Shown here: positions 49,948 through 57,472 of the stretch, in pieces
How positions within the stretch are numbered: the first letter of the stretch is position 1
Layout: the number at the start of each line of letters is the position of its first letter
Assembly: GCF_009377235.1 (NCBI RefSeq)
Contig: NZ_VMNX01000001.1
Location: 1-64,000 of the forward strand
Length of the DNA: 64,000 bases
Source: Streptomyces acidicola
GTDB lineage: Bacteria; Actinomycetota; Actinomycetes; Streptomycetales; Streptomycetaceae
Reading direction: 5' to 3'
Translations under genes and position numbers: made by a program
The notes under the pieces: generated by a model
What the model was told of the DNA's origin: nothing
Seen by the model: only the letters and a program-made list of their open reading frames with translations
Databases searched by the model: none

Positions 49948-51237
49948 GTGACAACTGTACAGAAGCTCTCACCGCGCTCGCAGGCAGCGTGGGACGCGTT
50001 CCAAGAGCGGGTCGCCCAGCTTGGCGGTGTGGTTTTGGAGACAGAATGGCTAGGAAAGAACACGCAGCACCGGGTGCGCTGTCCGGAAGGGCACGAGTGC
50101 ACACCTGCGCCGAGCTCCGTGCAGCAAGGCAGCGGCATCTGCCGCGCATGCGCAGGACGCGACCCGAAGGCCGCTGAAGTCGCTTTCCGGGCGCGTCTCA
50201 AGGCATTGGGCGCCGTGCTGCTTGAGCCCGTCTGGCTTGGTAGCAGAAAGCCACACCGAGTGATCTGTGTCGGAGGTCACGAGTGCAGCCCCCGTCCGGC
50301 AGATGTGCAGCAGGGTCGCGGCCTCTGTAGGGCGTGCGCAGGCAAGGAACCCGGCTCCTCCGAGGCTGCATTCAGGGCACGCGTCACAGAACTTGGCGGT
50401 GAAGTCCTGGAGACGGAATGGCTTGGCAGGGCCACACCGCACCGGGTCCGCTGCGCAGCCGGCCACGCCTGCACACCGCGCCCGAGCAGCGTCCTGCAGG
50501 GACAGGGAATCTGCGGGGCGTGTGCGGGCCGGGACCCGAAAGTCGCGTGGGCCGCCTTCCGGACCCGCGTGGCGGAACTGGGCGGAACCGTCCTGGAGAC
50601 GGAATGGTTGGGCAGGGCCCCGCATAGGGTGCGTTGCACGGTCGGCCATGAATGCACGCCAACCCCCAGCAATGTCCTGCAGGGACAGGGAATCTGCGGG
50701 GCGTGTGCGGGAAATGATTCAAAGGTGGCCGAGAGCCAATTCCGGGCACGCGTCGCGGAGCTCGGTGGCGTTGTCCTTGAGCTCAAATGGCTTGGCAATA
50801 AGCAGCCTCACCGCGTGCGATGCGCGAAGGGCCATGAGTGCTCACCCACGCCGGGCGCTGTGCAGCAAGGGTGCGGTATCTGCCGGGTGTGCGCAGGTAG
50901 GTCATGGGATGTGTTCTACGTCGTTGTTGACGAGATCAATGACACCGTGAAGTTCGGTATCACATCGGGAGATCCGCGTCCTCGGCTTAGTGACCATGCC
51001 CGTGACGGCTTCGACTGCGTCATACGCCTCATCGAGGGACTGCCCGGTGACCTGGCGCCGCGGCTGGAACGAGCCGTCCTCGCCGCGCTACGAGATGCTC
51101 GCGAGGCGCCGGTGCGTGGCCGCGAGTACTTTCCCGCGCGCGTTCTGGGCCTGGTCCTCGACGTGGTCGACGGGTGGACCAGGTCGCCAGCGCCAGTCGA
51201 GGAGCCGGAGCAGCTCGCCCTCGATGTTGCCGCGTAG
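49948..51237 (+). CDS. Five zinc-ribbon repeats fused to a GIY-YIG-like domain
   Basis: The 429-residue protein has five near-identical repeats of about 62 residues, each with the pattern C-x3-H-x-C and a later C-x2-C (metal ligands at 45/49/51/65/68, 107/111/113/127/130, 169/173/175/189/192, 230/234/236/250/253 and 292/296/298/312/315). Each repeat contains WLG, HRVRC and ICGACAG-like phrases. Residues 322-400 form a GIY-YIG-like domain (DVFYVVVDEINDTVKFGITSG ... GREYFPA). The layout suggests a DNA-reading array guiding a nuclease. GTG 49948 has AAGGAG seven bases upstream. Confidence 0.75.
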   Translation: MTTVQKLSPRSQAAWDAFQERVAQLGGVVLETEWLGKNTQHRVRCPEGHECTPAPSSVQQGSGICRACAGRDPKAAEVAFRARLKALGAVLLEPVWLGSRKPHRVICVGGHECSPRPADVQQGRGLCRACAGKEPGSSEAAFRARVTELGGEVLETEWLGRATPHRVRCAAGHACTPRPSSVLQGQGICGACAGRDPKVAWAAFRTRVAELGGTVLETEWLGRAPHRVRCTVGHECTPTPSNVLQGQGICGACAGNDSKVAESQFRARVAELGGVVLELKWLGNKQPHRVRCAKGHECSPTPGAVQQGCGICRVCAGRSWDVFYVVVDEINDTVKFGITSGDPRPRLSDHARDGFDCVIRLIEGLPGDLAPRLERAVLAALRDAREAPVRGREYFPARVLGLVLDVVDGWTRSPAPVEEPEQLALDVAA

Positions 51238-51243
51238 AACATC

Positions 51244-51282
51244 AGAAAGGCGCTCTCGGCATATAACCGGGAGCGCCTTTCT
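51244..51282. terminator. Bidirectional terminator
   Basis: AGAAAGGCGCTC pairs with GAGCGCCTTTCT across 15 bases, between the zinc-ribbon gene and the convergent DUF6907-like gene; T-rich sequence flanks it on the plus strand. Confidence 0.85.
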
Positions 51283-51288
51283 GGTGTT

Positions 51289-51723
51289 TTAGGAGGCGAT
51301 GGCGCGGGCCATGTCCCGGAGCTTCTCCAGGTTGGCGATGGTCTTGTCGCAGAACTCCGCCACATGCTGCGGGTCCATGTAGTAGCCGTTGGCGGTCGTG
51401 CCGTCCTCGGCGAAGATGAACGGGCGCCGCTTGTCCTCTTCGCTGCTGTACGGGTCCAGGCCCATGCGGAAGTAGGCGAGCAGCTCCGTACCGTCCCGGT
51501 GCGGGAGCTCGATGTCGACGTCCGGGCCCGAATGCCAGATGTCCTCGACGGCCACCTGGCGGTCGTTGGCGTGGTCCTGCGTGCACCACGCGGGGTCTTC
51601 GATCCACACGTGCCGGGCGCTACCCTCGCGCCCGATCAGCGCCGGCACCAGCCGGAAATCGGGAGAGACGGAGGGAGCGGCGGGCGCCGCAGAGACGGCA
51701 GACTCGCTGTGCAGTACGCTCAT
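51289..51723 (-). CDS. DUF6907-like protein
   Basis: The 144-residue protein resembles DUF6907 proteins of Streptomyces: VWIEDPAWCTQDHA followed by VAVEDIWHSGPDVDIELP and LLAYFRMGLDPYS. The conserved Trp, Cys, His and Asp pattern suggests a metal or ligand site, but no function is known. ATG 51723 has GAAGGAATCTC upstream. Its leader carries copy B of the two-hairpin motif. Confidence 0.7.
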   Translation of the reverse strand: MSVLHSESAVSAAPAAPSVSPDFRLVPALIGREGSARHVWIEDPAWCTQDHANDRQVAVEDIWHSGPDVDIELPHRDGTELLAYFRMGLDPYSSEEDKRRPFIFAEDGTTANGYYMDPQHVAEFCDKTIANLEKLRDMARAIAS

Positions 51724-51749
51724 CGAGATTCCTTCTTTCGCGAGATGGA

Positions 51750-51811
51750 TCACTGGTCAGCGAGTGGCGACTCGCTGTCGAACAGCGGCCGGGCGTGGCG
51801 ACGCCCGGCCG
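51750..51811 (-). promoter_or_regulatory. Two-hairpin leader motif, copy B
   Basis: Hairpin 1: CAGCGAG (51758-51764) pairs with CTCGCTG (51771-51777). Hairpin 2: CGGCCGGGCGT (51786-51796) pairs with ACGCCCGGCCG (51801-51811). It matches copy A at 48228-48292 in order, spacing and much of the sequence. It lies 27 bases upstream of the DUF6907-like gene. Confidence 0.65.
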
Positions 51812-52292
51812 TTCGTCGTCTTGGCGGAACGGCGACAAGTGAGACGCTAGATCACGCCACCGGGAGCGGGTACGAAAATCGGATGCCCCCGCCGCCCCCG
51901 AGCAGGTGGCACAACCCGATCAACGGCGCACCACCGCGTGCAAACCCAATGTCACACGGGGTACTTTCCACCTTGCATTTCTTGCGAGGCGGGAAACCGG
52001 GGACTTGGATGAGTCCCGGAGGCGACAGCATCTGACAGCTCCATTGGACGGCTGAAAATCGTCGATCTTCATAGGCGGCGGCCTCCGGCGACCGGGCGTT
52101 CGCGTTCGTCGTGGGGCGGGCCAGAACTTAGCTCGTGGCGGGGCTGGCGTGCGACCCAGGCCCGAAGTGATCACATAGATTCGGCAGGTCTCTAACCAGC
52201 CGATTCTTGCGAATCCTCAAAATGAGAATGTGTCACCCGGACCTCCCAACTGTGGACTTTCCTATGCGCAAGTCGCCTACGAAACCGCAAAC

Positions 52293-52308
52293 CGGGCCAA
52301 GAGGCCCG
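52293..52308 (-). terminator. Terminator past the truncated GIY-YIG gene
   Basis: CGGGCC pairs with GGCCCG over a four-base loop; on the minus strand TTTGCGGTTT follows, so it could end transcription from 52485. Confidence 0.5.
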
Positions 52309-52347
52309 AACCACAGGCGTCTGCGTCCGCGCTCCTTTGGCGGGAAG

Positions 52348-52485
52348 TCACCCGTCACCAGTACCCCGGGCTCGGTAAGAGGGCGTGAGTCGTGCCACTC
52401 GTCTGGTCGAGATGCCGACGTAGGGCAGGACGTCGTCGGCATCGTAGTAGCGGTAGAGCGCGGTGCGCTCGGTGGATTCGGGCAT
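52348..52485 (-). pseudogene. Truncated GIY-YIG-type protein
   Basis: The ATG at 52485 has a perfect AAGGAG seven bases upstream and lies 25 bases downstream of a KorSA-type operator. The 45 residues start like a GIY-YIG domain (ALYRYYDADDVLPYVGIST) but stop at a TGA before the conserved arginine and the rest of the fold. Such genes are common on Streptomyces elements at 90 residues or more, so this looks decayed. Confidence 0.6.
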
Positions 52486-52509
52486 GCCGCTCCTTCATGG
52501 TCATCTTCA

Positions 52510-52523
52510 CTTGGGTATCCAAG
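52510..52523. promoter_or_regulatory. KorSA-type operator, site 1
   Basis: CTTGGGTATCCAAG, matching the consensus CTTGGRTATCCAAG completely; it lies between the truncated GIY-YIG gene and the plus-strand oxidoreductase gene. Confidence 0.7.
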
Positions 52524-52601
52524 ATGACCCACCGAAAGTAGCGCCACTGCCGCGGAGCGTGCAAGTGGTGCGACGAATCGCGATGTAGGTAGCGTCGAGC
52601 C

Positions 52602-53021
52602 ATGGAGATGCCAGAGGTGGAGCGGCGCCAGCGTTTCGCGGACGCCAGGGTGTTGCGCCTGTCGACGGCGGACGCCGAGGGTAAGCCGCACCTGGTGCCG
52701 GCGACTTTCGCCGTCGTGGGCGACCGCGTGGTGATAGCGGTGGACCACAAGCCAAAGCGCCACACCAATCTGAAGCGACTTCGGAACATCCAGGAGAATC
52801 CCGCAGTCTCCCTGCTCGTCGATCACTTCGATGAGGACTGGGAGCGGTTGTGGTGGGTTCGCGCGGACGGCCTGGCGCGAGTGCTTGAGAACGTTGACGC
52901 CGACGAACTTGTACAGGCGCTCCTATCCAAGTACGACCAATACCGCGACCGGCGCCCGAGCGGCCCGGTGATCGAGATTCATGTGAACCGCTGGTCAGGG
53001 TGGGTGGCGCACGCGGAGTAG
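52602..53021 (+). CDS. PPOX-class F420-dependent oxidoreductase-like protein
   Basis: The 139-residue protein has the split-barrel flavin/F420-binding pattern of small PPOX-class enzymes: a start MEMPEVERRQRF, LRLSTADAEGKPHLVPATFAVVGDRVVIAVD strands and a basic KPKRHTNLKRLRNIQENP loop. It is the only clear metabolic enzyme in the accessory zone and may be a host gene picked up by the element. It probably reduces a small molecule using F420H2. Confidence 0.75.
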   Translation: MEMPEVERRQRFADARVLRLSTADAEGKPHLVPATFAVVGDRVVIAVDHKPKRHTNLKRLRNIQENPAVSLLVDHFDEDWERLWWVRADGLARVLENVDADELVQALLSKYDQYRDRRPSGPVIEIHVNRWSGWVAHAE

Positions 53022-53029
53022 ACGCGCAA

Positions 53030-53066
53030 CTTGGATATCCCGCTACGCTGACTTTGGGTATCCAAG
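53030..53066. promoter_or_regulatory. KorSA-type operators, sites 2 and 3
   Basis: Site 2 at 53030-53043 (CTTGGATATCC, right half diverged) and site 3 at 53053-53066 (TTTGGGTATCCAAG) lie 23 bases apart, just before the GntR gene, fitting autoregulation. Confidence 0.65.
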
Positions 53067-53080
53067 CAGTCAGGAGCGCG

Positions 53081-53872
53081 ATGTCAACCAACCCGTCCAA
53101 AGTTCCGCCCTTCAGGCGGATCGCCAATGAGCTCAGAGCCGAGATCCTCCGGGGGGACCTGTCGCCCGGGGACAAGATTCCGTCACAGGAGCAGCTTGAG
53201 CAGCGCTTCGGGGCCAGCCGCGCCACCGTGCGTAAGGGAGTGGCTGTGCTGGCGACGGAAGGGCTCGTTACGACCAGCCAGGGAAAGGCATCCATCGTCC
53301 GGGAGCGCCCCAGCGTGAGTCTGCGGCAGACGGGCAGTATCTATCGGGCACGCCGTGCGACCGGGGAAGCGAACTTCAACGCTGAGGCCCGAGCTCAGGG
53401 GCAGCGCGTCCATCAAGAGATTCGCGAGGTGGTCGAAGCGCCCGCCCCGGAGGTGATCGCCGAACGCTTTCGGCTAGCGCCAGGGGCACCCGTCGTCGTT
53501 CGACGGCTACTCTTCGTCGCAGAGAGCAAGGACGGGGGGGCTGACACGCCCTTGCAGTTGTGTGACGGCTACTACGATGCGGCCGTTGCGAGGGAGACGC
53601 GGCTGGCGGAGGCGCGCCTGATTAAGGGGGGTGCCAACGCCCTCATTGAGGACCCTGACGGCCCCATAGGGCGTCGCATCACGCAATTCATCGAAGACCT
53701 CGACATCCGCATGCCCTACCCGCACGAGATCGAGCAGCTCAACATCCCCGTGGGTGTGCCCGTCGCCCGCGTGATCCGCACCGCCTACGACTCCGCCGGG
53801 GACGTACTCGAAGTCCTCGACTCCATCGTTCCGTGTGATCGACACGTCTTCCGATACGTGATCGATGTGTAA
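53081..53872 (+). CDS. GntR-family (KorSA-like) transcriptional repressor
   Basis: The 263-residue protein has an N-terminal winged helix of GntR type (RIANELRAEILRGDLSPGDKIPSQEQLEQRFGASRATVRKGVAVL, about 10-52) and a UTRA-like C-terminal ligand domain (APEVIAERFRLAPGAPVVVRRLLFVA onward). In pSAM2-type elements the KorSA repressor of this family controls the transfer operon and its own gene. ATG 53081 has AGGAGCGCG and sits below operator sites 2 and 3; a terminator follows the gene. Confidence 0.85.
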   Translation: MSTNPSKVPPFRRIANELRAEILRGDLSPGDKIPSQEQLEQRFGASRATVRKGVAVLATEGLVTTSQGKASIVRERPSVSLRQTGSIYRARRATGEANFNAEARAQGQRVHQEIREVVEAPAPEVIAERFRLAPGAPVVVRRLLFVAESKDGGADTPLQLCDGYYDAAVARETRLAEARLIKGGANALIEDPDGPIGRRITQFIEDLDIRMPYPHEIEQLNIPVGVPVARVIRTAYDSAGDVLEVLDSIVPCDRHVFRYVIDV

Positions 53873-53890
53873 GCGGCGTTACTCCAGCTG

Positions 53891-53923
53891 AGCCCCCAAC
53901 TGCCTAGCAGCTGGGGGCTTTTT
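53891..53923 (+). terminator. Terminator of the GntR gene
   Basis: AGCCCCCA pairs with TGGGGGCT around an inner CTGC-CTA-GCAG helix, followed directly by a T run, 18 bases past the stop. Confidence 0.9.
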
Positions 53924-53947
53924 GCTGCCCTTGTACTTGTCGCAGCA

Positions 53948-54005
53948 CTTGCATACCCAAGCTGTAGCGGCTACGGTCTCACTAGTCGCAACATGGATAT
54001 CCAAG
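53948..54005. promoter_or_regulatory. KorSA-type operators, sites 4 and 5
   Basis: Site 4 at 53948-53961 (CTTGCATACCCAAG) and site 5 at 53992-54005 (CATGGATATCCAAG) flank the likely promoter of the transfer operon, 45-100 bases before the excisionase-type gene. Together with sites 1-3 they outline one regulon. Confidence 0.65.
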
Positions 54006-54050
54006 ATGCGGCAACCCAGTCCTGACCTGCCCAAATGACCGGAGGCCTCT

Positions 54051-54371
54051 GTGCCCACGCCCAACGACGAACTCGCCGAAGAGCTCGCCCAGTTGCAGGG
54101 CGCGCTCAAGCCGGCAGAGGTCGCCGAGTACCTGGAAGTCCACCCCGCGACCGTCTACCGCCTGATCGCTAGCGGGCAGTTGCGCACCATTCGGATCGGG
54201 AGCGGCCGGAAGCGCCGCACCGGTCTCAAGGTGCCGCAGTCCGCCGTCGTCGAGTACCTGCGCAGCTCCCAGCCGTTCAAGCCGGGGGACGGTGCGACCG
54301 GCGCTCTACGAATCCCCGAGTCCGTCCTGAACTCGACGGACACCCTTTCGTCCGCCACGGAGGTGGCCTGA
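54051..54371 (+). CDS. Excisionase-family HTH protein
   Basis: The 106-residue protein has the MerR-like excisionase plan: LKPAEVAEYLEVHPATVYRLIASGQLRTIRIGSGRKRRTGLKVPQSAVVEYLRS, a helix-turn-helix followed by a wing with basic residues. It resembles BldC/excisionase-type regulators. It may control excision or activate the transfer operon it heads. GTG 54051 follows GGAGGCCTCT. Confidence 0.75.
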   Translation: MPTPNDELAEELAQLQGALKPAEVAEYLEVHPATVYRLIASGQLRTIRIGSGRKRRTGLKVPQSAVVEYLRSSQPFKPGDGATGALRIPESVLNSTDTLSSATEVA

Positions 54372-54577
54372 TGAGCACCACCGCAACCCCCGCCCTCACC
54401 CCGGGCGACATCTATGTGGCTGCTGCCCGCGCCGACCATCTCGCACGCTGCGTCTCTTGCCGGGAGATTGCCGACGCGGTCGAGGCTGCGGCCGTCGAGA
54501 ACGGTGAGTCGATGCAGCGCCGTGACCGCATCCAGCTCGGCTTCCGCGTCGCGCGCTCCGGGGCGGTGACGGCATGA
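54371..54577 (+). CDS. Hypothetical 68-residue protein
   Basis: Small, with one Cys pair (CVSC near residue 27) and a hydrophobic helix; not recognised. It is coupled to both neighbours by overlapping stops and starts (TGATG and ATGA). Confidence 0.5.
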   Translation: MSTTATPALTPGDIYVAAARADHLARCVSCREIADAVEAAAVENGESMQRRDRIQLGFRVARSGAVTA

Positions 54578-54852
54578 CCGCCCCCACCCCCACCGCTCCG
54601 CTGCCGCCGGCTGCGCTGGATGCGATGGACCACTTGGAGCTGCGGCTCCGCTTCCCGAAGTCTGTCGTCGATGCGGTCGTCGTGTACGAGACCGCGGCTC
54701 TGCGTGCCGCTGATTTGGCTGCGAAGGCTGCGACCGGCAAGGGTCTGCCTGCGCTGGATGTGCGGTCGTGGGAGTTCGCCGAGGATCTGATGGCCGCCGC
54801 GAAGGCGACGCTGGTCGAGGCCGGCCGCCTGGACCTGATTGGCGGTGCGTGA
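54574..54852 (+). CDS. Hypothetical 92-residue protein
   Basis: A helical protein rich in Ala and Leu with an acidic middle; not recognised. ATG 54574 overlaps the previous stop and its own stop is overlapped by the next ATG. Confidence 0.5.
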   Translation: MTAPTPTAPLPPAALDAMDHLELRLRFPKSVVDAVVVYETAALRAADLAAKAATGKGLPALDVRSWEFAEDLMAAAKATLVEAGRLDLIGGA

Positions 54853-55235
54853 TGACTGTGCCGTCCCGTCTGCTTGACTCGGCCGCCGAGCAGGTCCGCG
54901 CCTTCAATCACGTGTCGCGGGACACGGGCGACGAGTGGCGTTTCCCGTCGCACTCCTACGATGCGCTCGGCAACCTCGCCCACTTGGTGCGGATGCTGGG
55001 TCAGGCGATCGAGCAGGCCACGTTCCCAGCGGAGCGCACTCATCGGGCTGGCCGGCTCATCATCGACGGCGGGTTGGACGCTGACGAGCAGGTGCGGCGT
55101 ATGCGGAATGCGCTCGCCGCCGCTAGCACGCACGCCACCGACCTTGCTGCTGCCCTCGACCGTATGCACTCGGCGACGTCGCCGATGGCTGTCGACACGA
55201 CCGGTCTGGTCGGCTTCGAAGACGGGGAGGCATGA
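54852..55235 (+). CDS. Hypothetical 127-residue helical protein
   Basis: Almost entirely helical (FNHVSRDTGDEWRF ... LAHLVRMLGQAIEQATF), with a long C-terminal helix (ALAAASTHATDLAAALDRMHSA). Not recognised; part of the transfer operon. ATG 54852 overlaps the previous stop. Confidence 0.5.
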   Translation: MTVPSRLLDSAAEQVRAFNHVSRDTGDEWRFPSHSYDALGNLAHLVRMLGQAIEQATFPAERTHRAGRLIIDGGLDADEQVRRMRNALAAASTHATDLAAALDRMHSATSPMAVDTTGLVGFEDGEA

Positions 55236-55411
55236 TGGCCGCCCGCATTGTGCACGCCGAGTTCCCGGCGTCTCACCCCCGTGGTTCGTGGCCGGCGGAG
55301 GAGGAGGCGCAGCGCCTCCGCCAGTCCGGTACCCCGGCCGAGGTCCGCATGGATCTGCGAACCGACCGCTTCCTGGTCGTCTCGAAGTCCGAGGGCGGTG
55401 AGCAGTCGTGA
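55232..55411 (+). CDS. Small conserved-looking protein (59 residues)
   Basis: The product contains a central PRGSWPAEEEAQRLRQSG helix and ends with RFLVVSKSE. ATGs at 55232 and 55235 are both usable, and the start overlaps the previous stop. Not recognised; codon use is clearly coding. Confidence 0.45.
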   Translation: MMAARIVHAEFPASHPRGSWPAEEEAQRLRQSGTPAEVRMDLRTDRFLVVSKSEGGEQS

Positions 55412-55536
55412 CGGAGCAGGAAGCCGCGGACGCCTTGGCCGCCCAGCGGATCGCGGAGGCTCTGGCCGCCGCGGAGGCTGCTGAGCGTGCCGCTGCCGAG
55501 GCCGCGCGTCTGGCCGCTGCCCAGCAGCAGAAGTAA
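55408..55536 (+). CDS. Tiny Ala/Glu-rich helical protein (42 residues)
   Basis: Almost only alanine, glutamate, arginine and glutamine, predicted to be a single long amphipathic helix. GTG 55408 overlaps the previous stop. Possibly an oligomerisation or RNA-binding helix; no family known. Confidence 0.4.
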   Translation: MTEQEAADALAAQRIAEALAAAEAAERAAAEAARLAAAQQQK

Positions 55537-55547
55537 CCCCTCAAGCC

Positions 55548-55594
55548 GCCGCGGCTGGCGGACCTCCTTTCCCCCCCGTCCTGTCAGCCGCGGC
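55548..55594 (+). terminator. Inverted repeat inside the transfer operon
   Basis: GCCGCGGCTG and CAGCCGCGGC form a perfect ten-base stem with a 27-base, C-rich loop just after the 55536 stop. It may be an intra-operon attenuator rather than a full terminator. Confidence 0.4.
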
Positions 55595-55636
55595 ACCCCA
55601 TCCCTATCCCGTACTTCCTGAAAGGGCTCATGAGCC

Positions 55637-55873
55637 ATGTCTCCGTACCTGTTGTCTGCCGATCTGGGTGTTACCGAGCTGGGCCAGCGAGCCCGCGCCA
55701 CCACGACGGTCGCCGAGGCCACCGTCCTCAGCATCACCGATCTGTTCGCCGCGTTCGCCGAGGCCCGCGCGGCGGGCGACCAGGCCCGCATGGATGCGAT
55801 CCGCGCCGCCGCCGCGCTCGACCCCGCTCTGGCGGCCGAGCTGGACGGCTTCGACTACGAGGCCGCTGCCTGA
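55637..55873 (+). CDS. Hypothetical 78-residue protein
   Basis: A small helical protein (FAAFAEARAAGDQARMDAIRAAAALDPALAAEL) with no recognised family; possibly a partner of the following RapZ-C gene, with which it overlaps by one base. Confidence 0.5.
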   Translation: MSPYLLSADLGVTELGQRARATTTVAEATVLSITDLFAAFAEARAAGDQARMDAIRAAAALDPALAAELDGFDYEAAA

Positions 55874-56253
55874 TGGCCACGGTGGAGATCGTCAGCTTCG
55901 GCTTCGGCCATGCGGGCGCCCCGGCCGCGCATCTGGTGCTGGATCTGCGCGAGCACTTCCGGGACCCGCACGTGGACCCGCGGATGCGCGAGCTGACCGG
56001 GTTCGACCGGCTGGTGCGGCGCACGGTTCTCCACACCAGCGGTGTGCGGCGGCTCCTGCGGGCGTCGACCCGGCAGGTGCAGGCGTTCGTGGCGGGCCCG
56101 TCGGGCGGGCGGATCGTGGTCGCCCCGGGTTGTGCGGGCGGCAGGCACAGGTCGGTTGTGGTGGCCGAGCAGCTGGCCCGCCGGCTCCGCCGCCGCGGCC
56201 ACGAGGTGACCGTCGAGCATCGCGACATCCGCCTGCCGGTCATCGACCGGTAG
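55873..56253 (+). CDS. RapZ C-terminal-domain protein
   Basis: The 126-residue protein reads VEIVSFGFGHAGAPAAHLVLDLREHFRDPHVDPRMRELTGFDR and later VVAPGCAGGRHRSVVVAEQLARRLRRRGHEV, matching the C-terminal RNA- and metabolite-binding domain of RapZ/YvcJ proteins without the N-terminal kinase-like half. RapZ-C domains bind small regulatory RNA and metabolites. ATG 55873 overlaps the previous gene by one base. Confidence 0.75.
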   Translation: MATVEIVSFGFGHAGAPAAHLVLDLREHFRDPHVDPRMRELTGFDRLVRRTVLHTSGVRRLLRASTRQVQAFVAGPSGGRIVVAPGCAGGRHRSVVVAEQLARRLRRRGHEVTVEHRDIRLPVIDR

Positions 56254-56263
56254 CCACCGAGCC

Positions 56264-56310
56264 GCCGCTCCCTCGCGCATCCGTCTCCCCCACGGCCGCG
56301 AGGGAGCGGC
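56264..56310 (+). terminator. Strong hairpin inside the transfer operon
   Basis: GCCGCTCCCTCGCG pairs perfectly with CGCGAGGGAGCGGC over a 19-base loop, right after the RapZ-C gene. Without a T run it may regulate rather than stop transcription. Confidence 0.6.
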
Positions 56311-56403
56311 ACCCAGCCCCGGCCAGGCCGAACACGGGCCACGCCTCACCAGCAGACCGGGGCGCTGCACCACCAACTCAACCTTCGAACTGAGGAGTAC
56401 TGC

Positions 56404-56592
56404 ATGGCTTCCGAGCGCCACTTCCGCCCGGCCGGCTACTACAGCACCGACCAGCTGAGGCAGCAGATCGGCGAGGACATCGCCGACTTTCACGGTGCCG
56501 GGCACGGCGATTCCGTCGACAGCCTGCTCGACGAGCTGAACCAGGTCAACAACGGCACCTGGAAGCCCAACCATCCGATCAACGGCCGTTGA
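56404..56592 (+). CDS. Hypothetical 62-residue protein
   Basis: Small, mainly helical (IADFHGAGHGDSVDSLLDELNQV), not recognised. It lies between the hairpin and the next gene within the transfer operon. Confidence 0.45.
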   Translation: MASERHFRPAGYYSTDQLRQQIGEDIADFHGAGHGDSVDSLLDELNQVNNGTWKPNHPINGR

Positions 56593-56629
56593 CCGGCTGT
56601 CCGCCTACCCGACCCGAGAGGACCGTCTG

Positions 56630-56833
56630 ATGGCCGCCATGGACTCGCCGTTCTCCCCGCCGGTGCGAGCTGCAGCTGACGCTGCGCTGGCTGCGCTGGG
56701 TGATGGCCGTACCGGCGATGCCGCCCAGCTGCTGACCGCGGTGGCCCAGGAGGGCACGTGGCGGGACGCCGTGATGGCCGCCGAGATCGTGCTCGCCGCC
56801 CACCACACCAACAACCACAAGCCGGCCGCCTGA
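56630..56833 (+). CDS. Hypothetical 67-residue protein
   Basis: Helical, Ala/Pro-rich start then VAAEIVLAAHHTNNHKPAA; no family recognised. Codon bias suggests a real gene. Separated from its neighbours by short gaps rather than overlaps. Confidence 0.4.
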   Translation: MAAMDSPFSPPVRAAADAALAALGDGRTGDAAQLLTAVAQEGTWRDAVMAAEIVLAAHHTNNHKPAA

Positions 56834-56932
56834 GCGGCTGCCCGCCTCGCCCGTCTCGCACGGACGAGGCCGAGGGGAACCGCAGTCAGCGGCATCCAAC
56901 CTGATCACCCACTGACCTGAGAGGAGTCCGTC

Positions 56933-57457
56933 ATGCGCAGCAGCCTGCACCGGGTCGGCCGCCAGTATGCGGCCACCATCGACCGCATCAACGCCGCCGC
57001 TGGCGCTGCTGTGGATCTCGTCGAGGCGCAGCTGCGTGGCTGCGTGGGCTCGGTCGAGCTCGCGGTGTCGAGTGAGTCCGGCATGTGGGAGCTCGTCGCC
57101 GACGCCCACCGGCCGATGTTCGGGCGGCAGGACCCGAAGGTGTGGCGGTACGAGCGCAATGCCTTTGGCACCACCACGATCACCCGGTCCGGGGTGTTGG
57201 TCGTCATCAATGCGCAGGCCTGCCGCGGGCGGGATGCCGAGGTCGACAAGACGCTGCTGCACGAGTTCACGCACGCCGTGCAGTTCAACCGGTCGGGCGC
57301 ACGCGATCTGATCATGCGGAGTCTCGCCAACAACTACGGCATCCAGCCCATGACCCGCGCCGAGGCCAAGGCCGCGAACAAGCGTGTCGACGCCGACGAG
57401 CGCGAAGCCGCCCACATGGAACGCCACCACCCCCTGCTCGCCCAGAACATCACCTGA
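56933..57457 (+). CDS. HExxH zincin-like protein (174 residues)
   Basis: The protein has LLHEFTHAVQF near residues 107-117, an HExxH zinc site, preceded by strands that could form a zincin fold, and a C-terminal region ending in a histidine-rich helix. It has no signal peptide, so it should act inside the cell. Zinc metallopeptidases do occur in conjugation operons, sometimes for cell-wall processing, but this one lacks the peptidoglycan-binding part. ATG 56933 follows AGAGGAGTCCGTC. Confidence 0.65.
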   Translation: MRSSLHRVGRQYAATIDRINAAAGAAVDLVEAQLRGCVGSVELAVSSESGMWELVADAHRPMFGRQDPKVWRYERNAFGTTTITRSGVLVVINAQACRGRDAEVDKTLLHEFTHAVQFNRSGARDLIMRSLANNYGIQPMTRAEAKAANKRVDADEREAAHMERHHPLLAQNIT

Positions 57458-57472
57458 AAGGACTGATCCACC

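Larger units (their letters stand above)
51724..52347. other. About 620-base region without a gene
   Basis: Apart from the copy-B leader motif (51750-51811) it contains a small hairpin (GGGACT with AGTCCC near 52000) and mixed-composition sequence. No frame has convincing codon bias, and no RNA gene was recognised. Confidence 0.55.
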
